A stretch of DNA of 64,000 bases from Acidithiobacillus acidisediminis (lineage in GTDB: Bacteria; Pseudomonadota; Gammaproteobacteria; Acidithiobacillales; Acidithiobacillaceae), in the NCBI RefSeq assembly GCF_023277115.1, contig NZ_JALQCS010000001.1, positions 2,102,001-2,166,000 on the forward strand, written 5' to 3'. Of this stretch, positions 15,675-24,699 are shown one piece after another. The translations under genes were made by a program, and so were the position numbers. Numbering within the stretch: the stretch's first letter is position 1; each line of letters opens with the position of its first letter. The notes under the pieces are model-generated. The model was not told the DNA's origin and searched no databases. It worked only from the letters and a program-made list of their open reading frames with translations.

Positions 15675-18185
15675 TCAGGAATGAGCGGGTTCGAGTGCGG
15701 TATTCGGTACCGCGCCCGGCGTTACCGTTGGCACATAAGCCTTGAGCCGTTTAAGGCGCAGGCTGTTGCTGAGCACGAAGACGGAGGACAGCCCCATGGC
15801 TACACCAGCCACCATCGGATTCAGATGGATGCCGATAGGCACGGCCACGCCAGCCGCAACCGGGATCAGCAGAATATTGTAGAAAAATGCCCAGAACAGA
15901 TTGCCACGGATATTGCTCAGTGTGCGCCGTGCCGCCGTCAGTGCCGTGACCACCTCGCCGAGCTGCCCGCGCGTGAGGGTCACGTCTGCTGCTTCGATGG
16001 CGATGTCCGTGCCTGAGGCGAGTGCAATGCCGACATTAGCCTGTGCGAGCGCTGGAGCGTCATTGATACCATCGCCGACGAAGGCGACCTGTCGGCCCTG
16101 TTCCTGCAACTGGGTGACGACTTTCGCCTTATCCTGGGGTAGCACCTCGGCGTGCACCTGCTCGATCTGTAATTGCCTGGCAACAGACTGAGCGGTAGCT
16201 CGCGTATCACCAGTGACCATGGCTACCTGCAGCCCACGCGCGCGTAATGCCTGTACCACCATATACGCTTCCGGTTTGATGCGATCGGCAATGGCGAGCC
16301 ACCCGATCAGCGTTGCGTCGACCGCGACGAATACCACCGTGCGCCCGTCGTTCTCTATTTGTGCCGCAGTCTCGGCGTTATCCCCCAGCAGTACATTTTC
16401 GCGCTCCATAAATCGTCGGGCGCCGACACGCACCATACGGCCTTCCACTTCACCTTCGATCCCATAGCCGGCAATAGAGCGGAAATTGTTGACTGTAGGC
16501 AAGTGAATGCCGCCCTCGCCGGCCGCAGTGACAATAGCCCGCCCGAGCGGATGTTCGGAAGCCGATTCCAACGCTGCAGCCAGACCCAGTGCTGTCGCGG
16601 GATCGGGGCCACCCTGATCAACGAGGGCGGGACGGCCTTCGGTCAACGTGCCAGTCTTGTCGAATAGTAGGGTGTCGACATGTGATAGCGTCTCCAGTGC
16701 CTCGCCTTTGCGAAACAGCACGCCGAGTTCCGCCGCACGTCCGGTGCCCACCATGATCGCCGCTGGCGTTGCCAATCCCATGGCACAGGGGCACGCCACC
16801 ACCAGCACGGCGACTGCCGCGACCAGTGCGATGCTGACATTGCCCGTCAAGGCTATCCAGACGCCGAAGGTTGTCAACGCGATGACCAGCACGACTGGGG
16901 TAAACACCCGTACCGCACGGTCGGTCAGCCCCTGAATCGGAAGTTTGCCGGTCTGTGCGCTCTCTACCAGATGGATGATATGTGCCAGTACGGTGTCGCG
17001 CCCGACGGAGGTGGCCTCTACGACCAATCGCCCATCCTGGCAGATGGTGCCACCCACTACGGTGTCATCCATGGTCTTGGCCGAAGGCAGGGGTTCGCCG
17101 GTCAGCATAGCCTCGTCTACATGTGCGCGCCCCTCGACTACGCGTCCGTCCACTGGAATGCGTTCACCGGGACGCACCACGATGCGCTCGCCAGTGCGCA
17201 GCCGCGATACCGGCACCTCTTGCTCGATACCATTCGCATCGAGCCTATGCGCGGTTTTTGCCTGCAAGCCGGCCAACTTGCGAATGGCCGATGAGGTGCG
17301 GCCCTTGGCCAACCCCTCCAAGTACTTGCCAGCGAGTACGGCTGCGATAACGACCGCGGCTGAGTCGAAATACACATGTCGTGCATCGAGTGGAAACCAT
17401 GCGGGCGCCACCAACACCAACACACTGTAAGCCCAGGCCGCGCCGGTGCCGGTGGCCACCAGGGAGTTCATGTCTGGCGACAGGTGGCGGTACGCGATCA
17501 GGCCTGGCCGGAAAAACCGCCGACCGGGTCCGAACAAAACGATACTGGCAAGCACAAACTGCACCCACTCCCAGAAATGCGCAAAGGGACTCGCGACCAT
17601 CAGCGCATGATCAAAGGCTGGGACGAATGTGGCACCCATGGACAGCACCAAAATCGCCAGGGCCAGCACCGCAGCTACGATGACATCACGACCCATGGCG
17701 CGCAAACTCACACGGCGCTGGTCTGCCTCGTTGACATCCTGCTCCCCGTCTTCCTGAACAGGATGCGCGGCGTAACCCGCCTCGCTTACGGTGCTGGCCA
17801 ATTCGTCCGTACTGATCATCGCCGGGATGTAGCGCACATGCGCACGCTCAGTAGCCAGGTTAACCACAGCCTCCAGTACTCCGGATTGCTGCCTGAGTGC
17901 ACGTTCTACGCGGCCCACACAGGAAGCGCAGGTCATGCCCTCTACCACAAGATCTATCTCATCGGTCACCGGTACGTAGCCGGTCTCGCGGATCGTCTCG
18001 GCGATACGTGCGGCATCGAGTTGCTGTGGGTCGAAAAGTACCTCGGCGCGCTCAGTCGCCAGGTTCACATTGGCCGAGGTTACGCCGGGCAGTTTGCCCA
18101 GCGCCCGTTCCACCCGCGCGCTACAAGAGGCGCAGGTCATCCCGTCTATGCCAATCTCAAGGTGTCCACGGGTTTTGTCATCCAT
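15675..18185 (-). CDS. copA: CopA-type copper-exporting P1B ATPase
   Basis: 836 residues. Order: two HMA domains (both GMTCASC), membrane helices, actuator loop (LTGEPLPSA), the CPC metal site in helix 6 ([15 protein letters not shown]), the phosphorylation site DKTGTLTEG, the [10 protein letters not shown] nucleotide motif and [16 protein letters not shown]. All P1B-1 hallmarks are intact. I chose ATG 18185 (CGAGGAGATATATTC upstream) over an earlier ATG. It exports Cu(I) from the cytosol, is first in its operon, and has a MerR-type promoter at 18278..18309. Confidence 0.95.
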   Translation of the reverse strand: MDDKTRGHLEIGIDGMTCASCSARVERALGKLPGVTSANVNLATERAEVLFDPQQLDAARIAETIRETGYVPVTDEIDLVVEGMTCASCVGRVERALRQQSGVLEAVVNLATERAHVRYIPAMISTDELASTVSEAGYAAHPVQEDGEQDVNEADQRRVSLRAMGRDVIVAAVLALAILVLSMGATFVPAFDHALMVASPFAHFWEWVQFVLASIVLFGPGRRFFRPGLIAYRHLSPDMNSLVATGTGAAWAYSVLVLVAPAWFPLDARHVYFDSAAVVIAAVLAGKYLEGLAKGRTSSAIRKLAGLQAKTAHRLDANGIEQEVPVSRLRTGERIVVRPGERIPVDGRVVEGRAHVDEAMLTGEPLPSAKTMDDTVVGGTICQDGRLVVEATSVGRDTVLAHIIHLVESAQTGKLPIQGLTDRAVRVFTPVVLVIALTTFGVWIALTGNVSIALVAAVAVLVVACPCAMGLATPAAIMVGTGRAAELGVLFRKGEALETLSHVDTLLFDKTGTLTEGRPALVDQGGPDPATALGLAAALESASEHPLGRAIVTAAGEGGIHLPTVNNFRSIAGYGIEGEVEGRMVRVGARRFMERENVLLGDNAETAAQIENDGRTVVFVAVDATLIGWLAIADRIKPEAYMVVQALRARGLQVAMVTGDTRATAQSVARQLQIEQVHAEVLPQDKAKVVTQLQEQGRQVAFVGDGINDAPALAQANVGIALASGTDIAIEAADVTLTRGQLGEVVTALTAARRTLSNIRGNLFWAFFYNILLIPVAAGVAVPIGIHLNPMVAGVAMGLSSVFVLSNSLRLKRLKAYVPTVTPGAVPNTALEPAHS

Positions 18186-18277
18186 GAATATATCTCCTCG
18201 GGTGATGCCCGCTGTGTACAGTGTATCACGTCTTAAAGAAGGATTCCGAGAAACTATATGCAACCCACTATCCGTCC

Positions 18278-18309
18278 ATCATAAACCTTGAAGCTTGCTA
18301 CAATGTCAA
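18278..18309 (-). promoter_or_regulatory. MerR/CueR-type promoter of the copA operon
   Basis: On the minus strand, TTGACA (18309-18304), a 20-base spacer with AGCAAGCTTCAAGGTT, and TATGAT (18283-18278). The long spacer is the signature of MerR-family activators such as CueR. No cueR gene is in the window; the merR at 7715..8173 is a candidate only if its specificity is broad. Confidence 0.7.
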
Positions 18310-18479
18310 GAGTATTTGATTGCGTTTAGCTCTCGCAAACGAAACTCCGACAGTCTGCTAGGGCAGGAGAGCGATGAGAGAGCAGCGATTGAAGGTGCGT
18401 CGCAGGCTGCAAAACTGATCCACGGGACCACAGGTCCGGCGGCACGACCCATGATTGTGCTGATTCCTCTGATCCGTCC

Positions 18480-18707
18480 GTGAATGATCGCGCGCGCCAA
18501 TTCAGCCAGGAATCTGGGCTCATTTCGGGATTGTTTGAGGCTATGCCGAAGGAGTGGTTGAGTGACCAAGCCAAGATCGATCTGCAGATGACCATACTCT
18601 GTTCGCATCTGGAGAAGGGCCACGTTGTCCAGAATTTTGTGGATGTGGTGAGTAAACATACCCAGGATGGGGCATCTGGTTGCGCTGCTCATGTGTCATG
18701 GGTATAG
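18480..18707 (+). CDS. Possible small protein, weak support
   Basis: A 75-codon frame from GTG 18480 with protein-like composition (LFEAMPKEWLSDQAKIDLQM, then HLEKGHVVQNFVDVVSKHT). There is no strong ribosome site and no family I know, and an overlapping minus-strand frame of similar length exists. The rest of 18186..18903 holds no other recognisable gene. Confidence 0.25.
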   Translation: MNDRARQFSQESGLISGLFEAMPKEWLSDQAKIDLQMTILCSHLEKGHVVQNFVDVVSKHTQDGASGCAAHVSWV

Positions 18708-18903
18708 CGCAAGCACAAGGGATTCCTGCCGACAGACGTCAGGATGAAACTTTATTGTTCTAGGAATGCGCTATTCTCTCAGAGACACATCGACTCAGGA
18801 TGGAACATTGTTTTTCCCGTTAAATCCGGAGAGCAATAAATCAATAAGTTACATATTTTCTGGGATGATACTTTTTTGTCCGTTAATATCATCCCCTGCC
18901 AAT

Positions 18904-19185
18904 ATGACGGCGGTGGATGACCCGGAAGGACTGGGGGAATACCAGCTGGCCATCGATCGTTTGCTTCGGGAGGAATCCCCTTCCCTGATTTACCTGCGAT
19001 CTGACGATCCAGAGGATTTGTCGGTCGTACGTAAAGCGCTGGAGTATCTGGCATGGACGGGTGGGGAGATTGCGGTCGCAGAGCAGATCCCGGAGGAAGA
19101 AATTGCCGAAATGTTTGGGGTCTCTGTTGCGCATTACCGTGCGGCGGTCAAGGATCCAGACGGGCCGGTTGTTTCTTTTGGGTGA
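18904..19185 (+). CDS. Hypothetical acidic protein
   Basis: 93 residues from ATG 18904 (longer starts to 18766 are open). Strongly acidic and helical (DDPEDLSVVRKALEYLAW, EEEIAEMFGVSVAHYRAAVK). The last part looks like a small helix-turn-helix-type helix pair (IPEEEIAEMFGVSVAHYR). Unknown function. It is the first gene of the plasmid-backbone half. The start is uncertain because no candidate has a good ribosome site. Confidence 0.45.
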   Translation: MTAVDDPEGLGEYQLAIDRLLREESPSLIYLRSDDPEDLSVVRKALEYLAWTGGEIAVAEQIPEEEIAEMFGVSVAHYRAAVKDPDGPVVSFG

Positions 19186-19311
19186 TCTGCTTCTGTGGCG
19201 TGGCTCGCCGTACCCTTTCATCCCTGCTTTCACGGGGCAGACTTTAGTGTTAGGCCAGAAGCAGTGGGATAATTATTAGCGGCATTTTGCCGCCGGTCAA
19301 CTCTGTCCAGA

Positions 19312-19336
19312 TATACCAGTAACCTGTCGCTATACC
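19312..19336 (+). promoter_or_regulatory. Plasmid-type TATACC promoter element (tandem)
   Basis: Two TATACC hexamers start at 19312 and 19331, 19 bases apart; the second is in the full form GTCGCTATACCC. The following gene starts at 19370. There is no GCCATG box at the standard spacing. Confidence 0.5.
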
Positions 19337-19369
19337 CATGGGTCAGACTTTGGGTTGAGGCAGCGGGCA

Positions 19370-21181
19370 ATGTTTATCGAGTCCCCGGATGGTGGTGTAG
19401 ATTTTGGTTATCTACCCAAAGAGGTGTCGAGGATCATTCGACGCCAGGCAGGACCAATTCGCTTGCTGGAGAGTGACCTTCGGCATATTGAAGAGCGGCA
19501 TTCTAAGGAAATCATGCAGGCCGGGTATGAAAATGCCATTGAATTTGTTCATCAATCAGCGAACAGTTATAACGCTATATATCGCGGGAAAAAAGGAACG
19601 CTGTTCCTCGTTACCGATTTTGATGGAGAAATTCCGAAAAATGTAATAATTCGGTTGACGCCAATGCCTGATATGAGCATTGATTATTGGGCAGTAAAAA
19701 CTGCGTCAATCATGAGAAGGGAATATTTTAACAAGAGAGAGCTGCTCTTGTTGCGCGACTCGCCATATCACACGCAAACCTTGGATACCAAGGTCCCCTT
19801 TAGCGCTAGGCCAAGAGCAGATATTGAGATCGTAGAACATCCCGAGGCGGACGTCAACGGGGTTTATAGAAAACTTCTGGAGCAGGCCGGGCCCAGCCTG
19901 CCTCTCGCGAGAGATCCCTTCGACCCTGGGACAGAAAACCCACTTCCGCTACGCGACGCACAAATTGCGAGATCTCTCCTGGAAGAAACGCCATTTGACG
20001 CTGGGCCAGAAGCGGATGGTTCGATTCTTGACCGCAGCCATCGGGATGTCAAGCGCCCGAGAGTGGGCGAATTGGTTGCCGATGCAGAGCGATTCCATCC
20101 CCCTCCAAGCGGCATACCGCACTCAACCCATGAACAAAGTTTTCTTTCCTTTGCAACACAGGAGCACCAAACCATGGCAACACAACCAGAACCCCTCTTT
20201 TCCCATGGCCCCCTGTCCATCGTCGCCAGTGACGATGAACAGAAGTCGGGCATTACGGTCCTGCATGACGAGTGGGACAATGGCGAGTTCATTTCCCAGG
20301 AAGACCCTCTCCACAAGGAATTCCTGAATCTCATCCAGAAGAACAAAAACAGTCTGGGCTTCGTTGCCAACCAGATCCAGGCGCGCCTGGAGCAGGTAGG
20401 GCGATGGGCAGGACTATCTCTTGAAGATGAGGGAGTCATTTTCGGACCGGCGCGTGGTGTCCAGGAGATTGAAGCAGAGGTGAAATCTTCGGAAGAAGTT
20501 GTGGCACCCGCAGAGGGTCAGGTCAAAAGGCCTGTTCCTGGCGAACAGGAACCATCTGTGTCCACGGAATCTAGCGAGAGCCTGGCAAAGCCAGAAAAAG
20601 CCGAAGAAGAAAAGCAGACCGAGATCCAGCCTGCTGGGCCGGAAACATCTGCGTCATCTGATCTCTCTGAAAAAACGGCAAAGTCTCAAGAACAAGAGTC
20701 AGAAAAAACCAATGCAGACATCCTGCAAAACTGGCCTGAAGGTGCAGCCGAAAAAGGTCAGAAAGCTGAAGAGAAGCAAAAGACTTTTGTGCACCTGGAA
20801 ACTCCTAATATATTGCTATCTCACAACAAGAGGCCCTTGGTCCTCGACTATGGTTACCAGATTACGGTCACTAACCGTGCCCTGTTCGGTATTGGTCGAG
20901 AATCGCAAAAAAAGCGCGAAAATGCCGTGGGAACGGCTTTGAGTGCCGCGGTCGAGCGCTTTGGGGAACCCGTCCATGTTGTCGGTAACAAGGCATTCTT
21001 GAAGCAGACTGCAGAGATGGCAGTGAAAATGGGCATCAAGCTGGAGCCTGGCGACGAACAGGCGCGGAAGATTTATCAAGAGGCTCTGGATCGGGCTGCC
21101 AAGGAAAAAGGGAACGTGCTCTCCCCTGCCCGTTCCGCACCGAGCAAAAGCAAAGAGCAGGACTTGGGCATAGAGCGGTAA
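19370..21181 (+). CDS. Polyvalent protein: BECR-like nuclease domain plus LPD7 domain
   Basis: 603 residues. Residues 20-140 (SDLRHIEERHSKEIMQAGYE, then NSYNAIYRGKKGTLFLVTDF) resemble the barnase-EndoU-colicin-RelE fold nuclease domains of phage and plasmid polyvalent proteins. A long acidic, low-complexity linker follows. The C-terminal 120 residues (RFGEPVHVVGNKAFLKQTAE, then MAVKMGIKLEPGDEQARKIY) match the LPD7 large-polyvalent-protein domain. Such proteins are thought to enter recipients or act on incoming DNA/RNA; that is family-level inference. An internal ATG at 20174 has a strong ribosome site (ACAGGAGCACCAAACC) and could give a separate 335-residue C-terminal product. Confidence 0.6.
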   Translation: MFIESPDGGVDFGYLPKEVSRIIRRQAGPIRLLESDLRHIEERHSKEIMQAGYENAIEFVHQSANSYNAIYRGKKGTLFLVTDFDGEIPKNVIIRLTPMPDMSIDYWAVKTASIMRREYFNKRELLLLRDSPYHTQTLDTKVPFSARPRADIEIVEHPEADVNGVYRKLLEQAGPSLPLARDPFDPGTENPLPLRDAQIARSLLEETPFDAGPEADGSILDRSHRDVKRPRVGELVADAERFHPPPSGIPHSTHEQSFLSFATQEHQTMATQPEPLFSHGPLSIVASDDEQKSGITVLHDEWDNGEFISQEDPLHKEFLNLIQKNKNSLGFVANQIQARLEQVGRWAGLSLEDEGVIFGPARGVQEIEAEVKSSEEVVAPAEGQVKRPVPGEQEPSVSTESSESLAKPEKAEEEKQTEIQPAGPETSASSDLSEKTAKSQEQESEKTNADILQNWPEGAAEKGQKAEEKQKTFVHLETPNILLSHNKRPLVLDYGYQITVTNRALFGIGRESQKKRENAVGTALSAAVERFGEPVHVVGNKAFLKQTAEMAVKMGIKLEPGDEQARKIYQEALDRAAKEKGNVLSPARSAPSKSKEQDLGIER

Positions 21182-21184
21182 TGG

Positions 21185-21209
21185 TATACCCGCTATCCGG
21201 GTCTATACC
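21185..21209 (+). promoter_or_regulatory. Plasmid-type TATACC promoter element (tandem)
   Basis: GGTATACCC and GGGTCTATACCC place TATACC at 21185 and 21204, 19 bases apart as at 19312/19331. The next gene starts at 21259. The flanking GG/CC makes partial palindromes similar to those at 35139..35187. Confidence 0.5.
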
Positions 21210-21258
21210 CAATTGCAAGGGGATGGGCCCGGCGTAATTCAGATGCAGGAGAACAGTC

Positions 21259-22419
21259 ATGCCAGTACGAATGATGCAGCGTAACAACCTGGTCAACGGG
21301 TTCATCCCCGTTGGAGATGAAAAGACCAACGAGGCCCTGGCGCAGGCCAAGGCGGAATTGGGCGATGCAGTGTGGAAACAGGGGTACTCCAAGGAGTCCG
21401 AAAAGGTCGTTCGCGATGCTTTGAAGGCCAATGGGGTCCGCTATGAGACCGAGTTGTCCGGCAAGCTCACGGGTATCGACCTGGCCGAGACGCAGGCTAA
21501 TGGCTCCACCTTCAAGAAATTGCGGGTGACGCTGGAAAACGGTGCCGACAAGACCATCTTGTCTGCGGATCTGGACAGTGAGTTTGCCCAGCGCCTGATC
21601 GCCAAGCTCGACAATGCCATCGAGAAGAATGCCGGTCAGCAGGTGACCATCGGCGGCTTTGCGGAGACCGTGGAGCGTGACGGCAATACCTTCGTCAATC
21701 ACATTGCCACGATGAAGGACGCGCAAAAGCAGGAGATCACTGCTGCCAAGGGGCACTTTGAGCAGGCGCAGGAGCGCGTTGCCAAGGCGCAGGAGCCTAT
21801 GCGCCAGGCGGGTATGGGCGAGAACAAGGAGGTCATGAGCAAGATCGCGAGCGCGACCCGCGAGACCTACTTCGCCGAGGTCGTGCAGGGTCTTGCCGAG
21901 CGCATGCAGGAGAAGGGTATTGCCCCCACGCAGCAGTTGCCCCGTCTGGAAAGCCACCAGAAGGATGAGCAGGGCACCTGGCGCACCGTCGGTTTCTATG
22001 TGGACCAGGAAGGCAAGGCCCATGGCAGCTTGCGCATCAATAACCAGGAACAGGGACTCGACGAGCGTCACAAGCTGGAGTTCCGTGAGCGCACTTCCCA
22101 GTCAGGGATTCCGATGCTGGCCGCATCGGTCACCCGGGAAGATGGCAGCAAGCTCTATGTGAACGTTCTGCCCGGTGAGAACGGCACGACCGGAGAGAAG
22201 TTCCTCTCCGCGGCTTTGGGTCATAAGGGGCCGGAGCAGGATGCCGAGTTCCAGCGCATCGAGGGCAGGGGTGGTGGCTTCAAGCCCAATGAGGCGATGA
22301 TTGCCCGCGGTGACCAGGATCGCACGGCGCAGTTCGTGAAGGAAAAGCTGGGTGTTGATGTTCTCGAAAACACCCGTGCGAAGACCCAGGAAAAGGCTGT
22401 GGCTGGAGTTGAGCGGTGA
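21259..22419 (+). CDS. Plasmid backbone protein of unknown function
   Basis: 386 residues, soluble, no signal. The middle (KLRVTLENGADKTILSADLD, then QVTIGGFAETVERDGNTFVN) is beta-rich, perhaps an OB-like fold; the rest is helical and charged. ATG 21259 follows GCAGGAGAACAGTC. It overlaps the next gene by four bases, so the two are translated together. I do not recognise a named family. GC-rich, regular codon use argues for a real, expressed gene. Confidence 0.7.
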   Translation: MPVRMMQRNNLVNGFIPVGDEKTNEALAQAKAELGDAVWKQGYSKESEKVVRDALKANGVRYETELSGKLTGIDLAETQANGSTFKKLRVTLENGADKTILSADLDSEFAQRLIAKLDNAIEKNAGQQVTIGGFAETVERDGNTFVNHIATMKDAQKQEITAAKGHFEQAQERVAKAQEPMRQAGMGENKEVMSKIASATRETYFAEVVQGLAERMQEKGIAPTQQLPRLESHQKDEQGTWRTVGFYVDQEGKAHGSLRINNQEQGLDERHKLEFRERTSQSGIPMLAASVTREDGSKLYVNVLPGENGTTGEKFLSAALGHKGPEQDAEFQRIEGRGGGFKPNEAMIARGDQDRTAQFVKEKLGVDVLENTRAKTQEKAVAGVER

Positions 22420-22691
22420 AAAACGAGCAATCCCTGGATCAGTGGGTACACCAGGAACTGGATCGTACCCGTTATGAAGGGCGCCGCAAGCGGCTGGAGA
22501 AGCTGCTTGCGGATCTGCACAAACACCAGAGCAGCATGAGCCTGCCGGTTGGCTCGCCTCAGCGCCTCGTGGCCGAGCAAAACGAGCGCAAGGTGCTGCA
22601 GCAGGCCATGTCCATGGGATACCAACCACCCGAGCAACAGATCAAGGATCTGGGCTTGCATATTGGCTTGGAATTGGGATTGGGGCTTTAA
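22416..22691 (+). CDS. Small helical plasmid protein
   Basis: 91 residues from GTG 22416, overlapping the upstream stop (GTGA). Charged coiled-coil-like helix (LDRTRYEGRRKRLEKLLADL) and a second helix. Unknown family. A rho-independent terminator follows 16 bases after the stop, ending the operon that starts at 19370 or 21259. Confidence 0.65.
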   Translation: MKNEQSLDQWVHQELDRTRYEGRRKRLEKLLADLHKHQSSMSLPVGSPQRLVAEQNERKVLQQAMSMGYQPPEQQIKDLGLHIGLELGLGL

Positions 22692-22707
22692 CGAGTAACG
22701 GCACTTG

Positions 22708-22731
22708 GCGGGCTTCGTGCCCGCTTTTTTT
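22708..22731 (+). terminator. Rho-independent terminator
   Basis: GCGGGC (22708-22713), 5-base loop, GCCCGC (22719-22724), then seven T. Ends the 21259..22691 operon. Confidence 0.88.
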
Positions 22732-22767
22732 GTTGGTGACTCTCCTTTTCCCCTGCGCTGCTCTTGA

Positions 22768-22818
22768 TATAATCAACCAAATATGGTTTATTTTGACTGA
22801 TATTTTGCCATATTTTGG
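22768..22818 (+). promoter_or_regulatory. hipBA promoter with paired operator-like sites
   Basis: TATAAT (22768-22773) lies just after TTGA. CCAAATATGG (22777-22786) and CCATATTTTGG (22808-22818) are near-inverted copies of each other, 22 bases apart, placed between promoter and hipB start. Autoregulation by the antitoxin is the usual arrangement. Confidence 0.55.
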
Positions 22819-22825
22819 TGATTCC

Positions 22826-23152
22826 GTGGATATCCCCTCCTCAGCAGAGCAGTCGCTGATCCGTCTGGCAGGGCGCCTGGAAAACGCCCGCAAGAGGCGG
22901 CGGTGGACGCAGCAGAAAATGGCCGATCTTCTGGGGATTGGCCTCAACACCTACCGGCGGATGGAATCCGGCTCACCAAGCGTGTCCATTGGCAGTTGGC
23001 TACATGCCCTCTACCTGATGGGCACCCTAGAAGAAGTGGATGGACTTCTGCTTTGGGACAACGACCGGCTTGGTGCAGCATTGGCCCGACAGAAAAAAGC
23101 GGTAAGAAAGGGAAAGGCAGAGAGCATCCACGATATTGCTGATCGACTCTAG
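22826..23152 (+). CDS. HipB-like antitoxin (Xre-family HTH)
   Basis: 108 residues from GTG 22826. An Xre helix-turn-helix (LENARKRRRWTQQKMADLLG, then IGLNTYRRMESGSPSVSIGS) precedes a helical tail. It ends 10 bases before the HipA start, forming a two-gene toxin-antitoxin operon. The start is uncertain: the frame is open to 22730, but that lies in the preceding terminator. It should neutralise HipA and repress the operon. Confidence 0.8.
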   Translation: MDIPSSAEQSLIRLAGRLENARKRRRWTQQKMADLLGIGLNTYRRMESGSPSVSIGSWLHALYLMGTLEEVDGLLLWDNDRLGAALARQKKAVRKGKAESIHDIADRL

Positions 23153-23162
23153 CCGGGGAACT

Positions 23163-24476
23163 ATGTATCGGGACATATTCGTTTTTGCACATCTGGATAC
23201 CGAGAAGCCGGTCATTGCAGGGGTTCTGCGCTACGATGAATCTGGTGGGCTGGGGAGTTTCCGCTATGCGAACAGCTATGTTTCCAGAGCGGATGCCCTG
23301 CCGATTTCCATACAGCCAGGCCTCATCGAGCTTGGTTCAACCGTGATTACCGAAACCAACAACCAGGGACTTCCCGGGCCTATACGGGATTCTCTCCCGG
23401 ATTACTGGGGCAGACTGGTGTTCGCCAGCAGGATGAAGATCCCAGCGGAGAAAGTGAGCAACGTCGACCTGTTGCTCTCCCCTATTCCTGAGCGATTTGG
23501 GTTTCTGGACTTTTCGGATAGGGCAGATCGCTGCCCAACACCATCCGCACCTGTCGTGATCCCCGTTCTGGAACACCTGGACGCCTTGATCGAGGTGGCA
23601 GAAGCCCTACAGGAAAACCGGAAGCTGAACCAGCAGGAAGAGTGGGCGATCGCACTGCTTGCGCAAGGCACCAGCCTCGGTGGCGCAAGGCCAAAAAGTG
23701 TCATCCGCGACAATGGAGAGCTATGGCTGGCAAAGTTCCCGACAAAAGACGACAGGTATGATGTCTGTGGGGTGGAGTTTGCGACGCATGCCATGGCAAA
23801 CGAGCTTGGGATTCGTGTGCCAGAGGCAAAACTTTCTGCATTCCCTGATGGTCGGAGAATTTTTCTGACCAAACGTTTCGATCGCGACAGCCAAGGCAGG
23901 CGGCTACCAGCATTAAGCGCCTTATCTGCTTTGGGTCTGGACGAATCAGAAAATGCTCTTGGTTCCTATCCAGCAATCGCCAGAATTCTGCAGAAGCTTG
24001 GTGATACGCACGGCAGACAAGAGTTGTTCAAAAGAATGGTTTTCAATGCAGGCATTCGCAATACGGATGATCACTTGCGAAACCATTGCATTCTCTATTC
24101 CCGTGCACACTCTGCCTGGAATCTGTCCCCTGGCTTTGATATCAATCCGGGCATCAAGAGAACCGGTATTGGTGAGCAGTTCAACCTGTCCATTGGAATA
24201 GGCAAGCATGGTAGATCTGTCACAGCAGAAAACCTCTTGTCTTCTGTTACAGACTTTGGGCTCACAGAAAAAGAGGGCAAGCAGATCATAGGTGACGTGG
24301 CAAATGTCCTCTCCAGGTGGAGGGAGCATTTTGCCTCTGCCAAAATTGATAATGGCACGATGGAACTGTTCTCCGAGACCTTTCTTTCCGGGCAAAAAAT
24401 GCTTAGGGAATGTCTTTCGACGTCGGTGATGCTGAACCGCAAGCATCCCGGGGTGAAACCATCCGGCATCGAATAG
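23163..24476 (+). CDS. HipA-like serine/threonine kinase toxin
   Basis: 437 residues, full length for HipA. N-terminal subdomain (GSFRYANSYVSRADALPIS), phosphate-binding loop region (QGTSLGGARPKSV), catalytic NTDDHLRNH (23 residues before the DFG-like LSPGFDINP). All hallmark residues are present, so it is predicted active. Known HipA toxins phosphorylate glutamyl-tRNA synthetase; relatives vary in target. ATG 23163 follows CCGGGGAAC. On a plasmid it can serve in maintenance. Confidence 0.88.
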   Translation: MYRDIFVFAHLDTEKPVIAGVLRYDESGGLGSFRYANSYVSRADALPISIQPGLIELGSTVITETNNQGLPGPIRDSLPDYWGRLVFASRMKIPAEKVSNVDLLLSPIPERFGFLDFSDRADRCPTPSAPVVIPVLEHLDALIEVAEALQENRKLNQQEEWAIALLAQGTSLGGARPKSVIRDNGELWLAKFPTKDDRYDVCGVEFATHAMANELGIRVPEAKLSAFPDGRRIFLTKRFDRDSQGRRLPALSALSALGLDESENALGSYPAIARILQKLGDTHGRQELFKRMVFNAGIRNTDDHLRNHCILYSRAHSAWNLSPGFDINPGIKRTGIGEQFNLSIGIGKHGRSVTAENLLSSVTDFGLTEKEGKQIIGDVANVLSRWREHFASAKIDNGTMELFSETFLSGQKMLRECLSTSVMLNRKHPGVKPSGIE

Positions 24477-24535
24477 CGCCAGGCAGCCGCTGCGCCATGG
24501 GCGTATCAGTGCTGCCATTGCTCACCAAAAGCAAA

Positions 24536-24559
24536 GGCCCCGTCACTGATGGCGGAGCC
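24536..24559 (-). terminator. Candidate terminator for the leftward PemK gene
   Basis: On the minus strand, GGCTCCG (24559-24553), 10-base loop, CGGGGCC (24542-24536), then TTTGCTTTT. It would have ended the PemK-like gene before the insertion sequence separated them. Confidence 0.5.
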
Positions 24560-24699
24560 CCGTTAGACACCACGCTGGATTGCAATCTCCGTGTGCGTAG
24601 CGGCCTCACAAGGAGGACTTGTGCCCGATGCCGAAGCAGAGCGGGAACCCTGGCACTGTATATGCTCAGAGGTAACCTGTCAAGCTGGTCAGCCCAAGG

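Noticed and set aside
18306-18692. Minus-strand 128-codon frame just downstream of a minus-strand TATACC (18706-18701)
   Set aside because: Promoter-like hexamer is only about 10 bases from the ATG, no GCCATG box, and the protein resembles nothing; kept out of the promoter count.
24490-24510. GCGCCATGGGCG resembling the GCCATG box near 26620
   Set aside because: No TATACC follows at the fixed distance; it is downstream of hipA and not before a gene.
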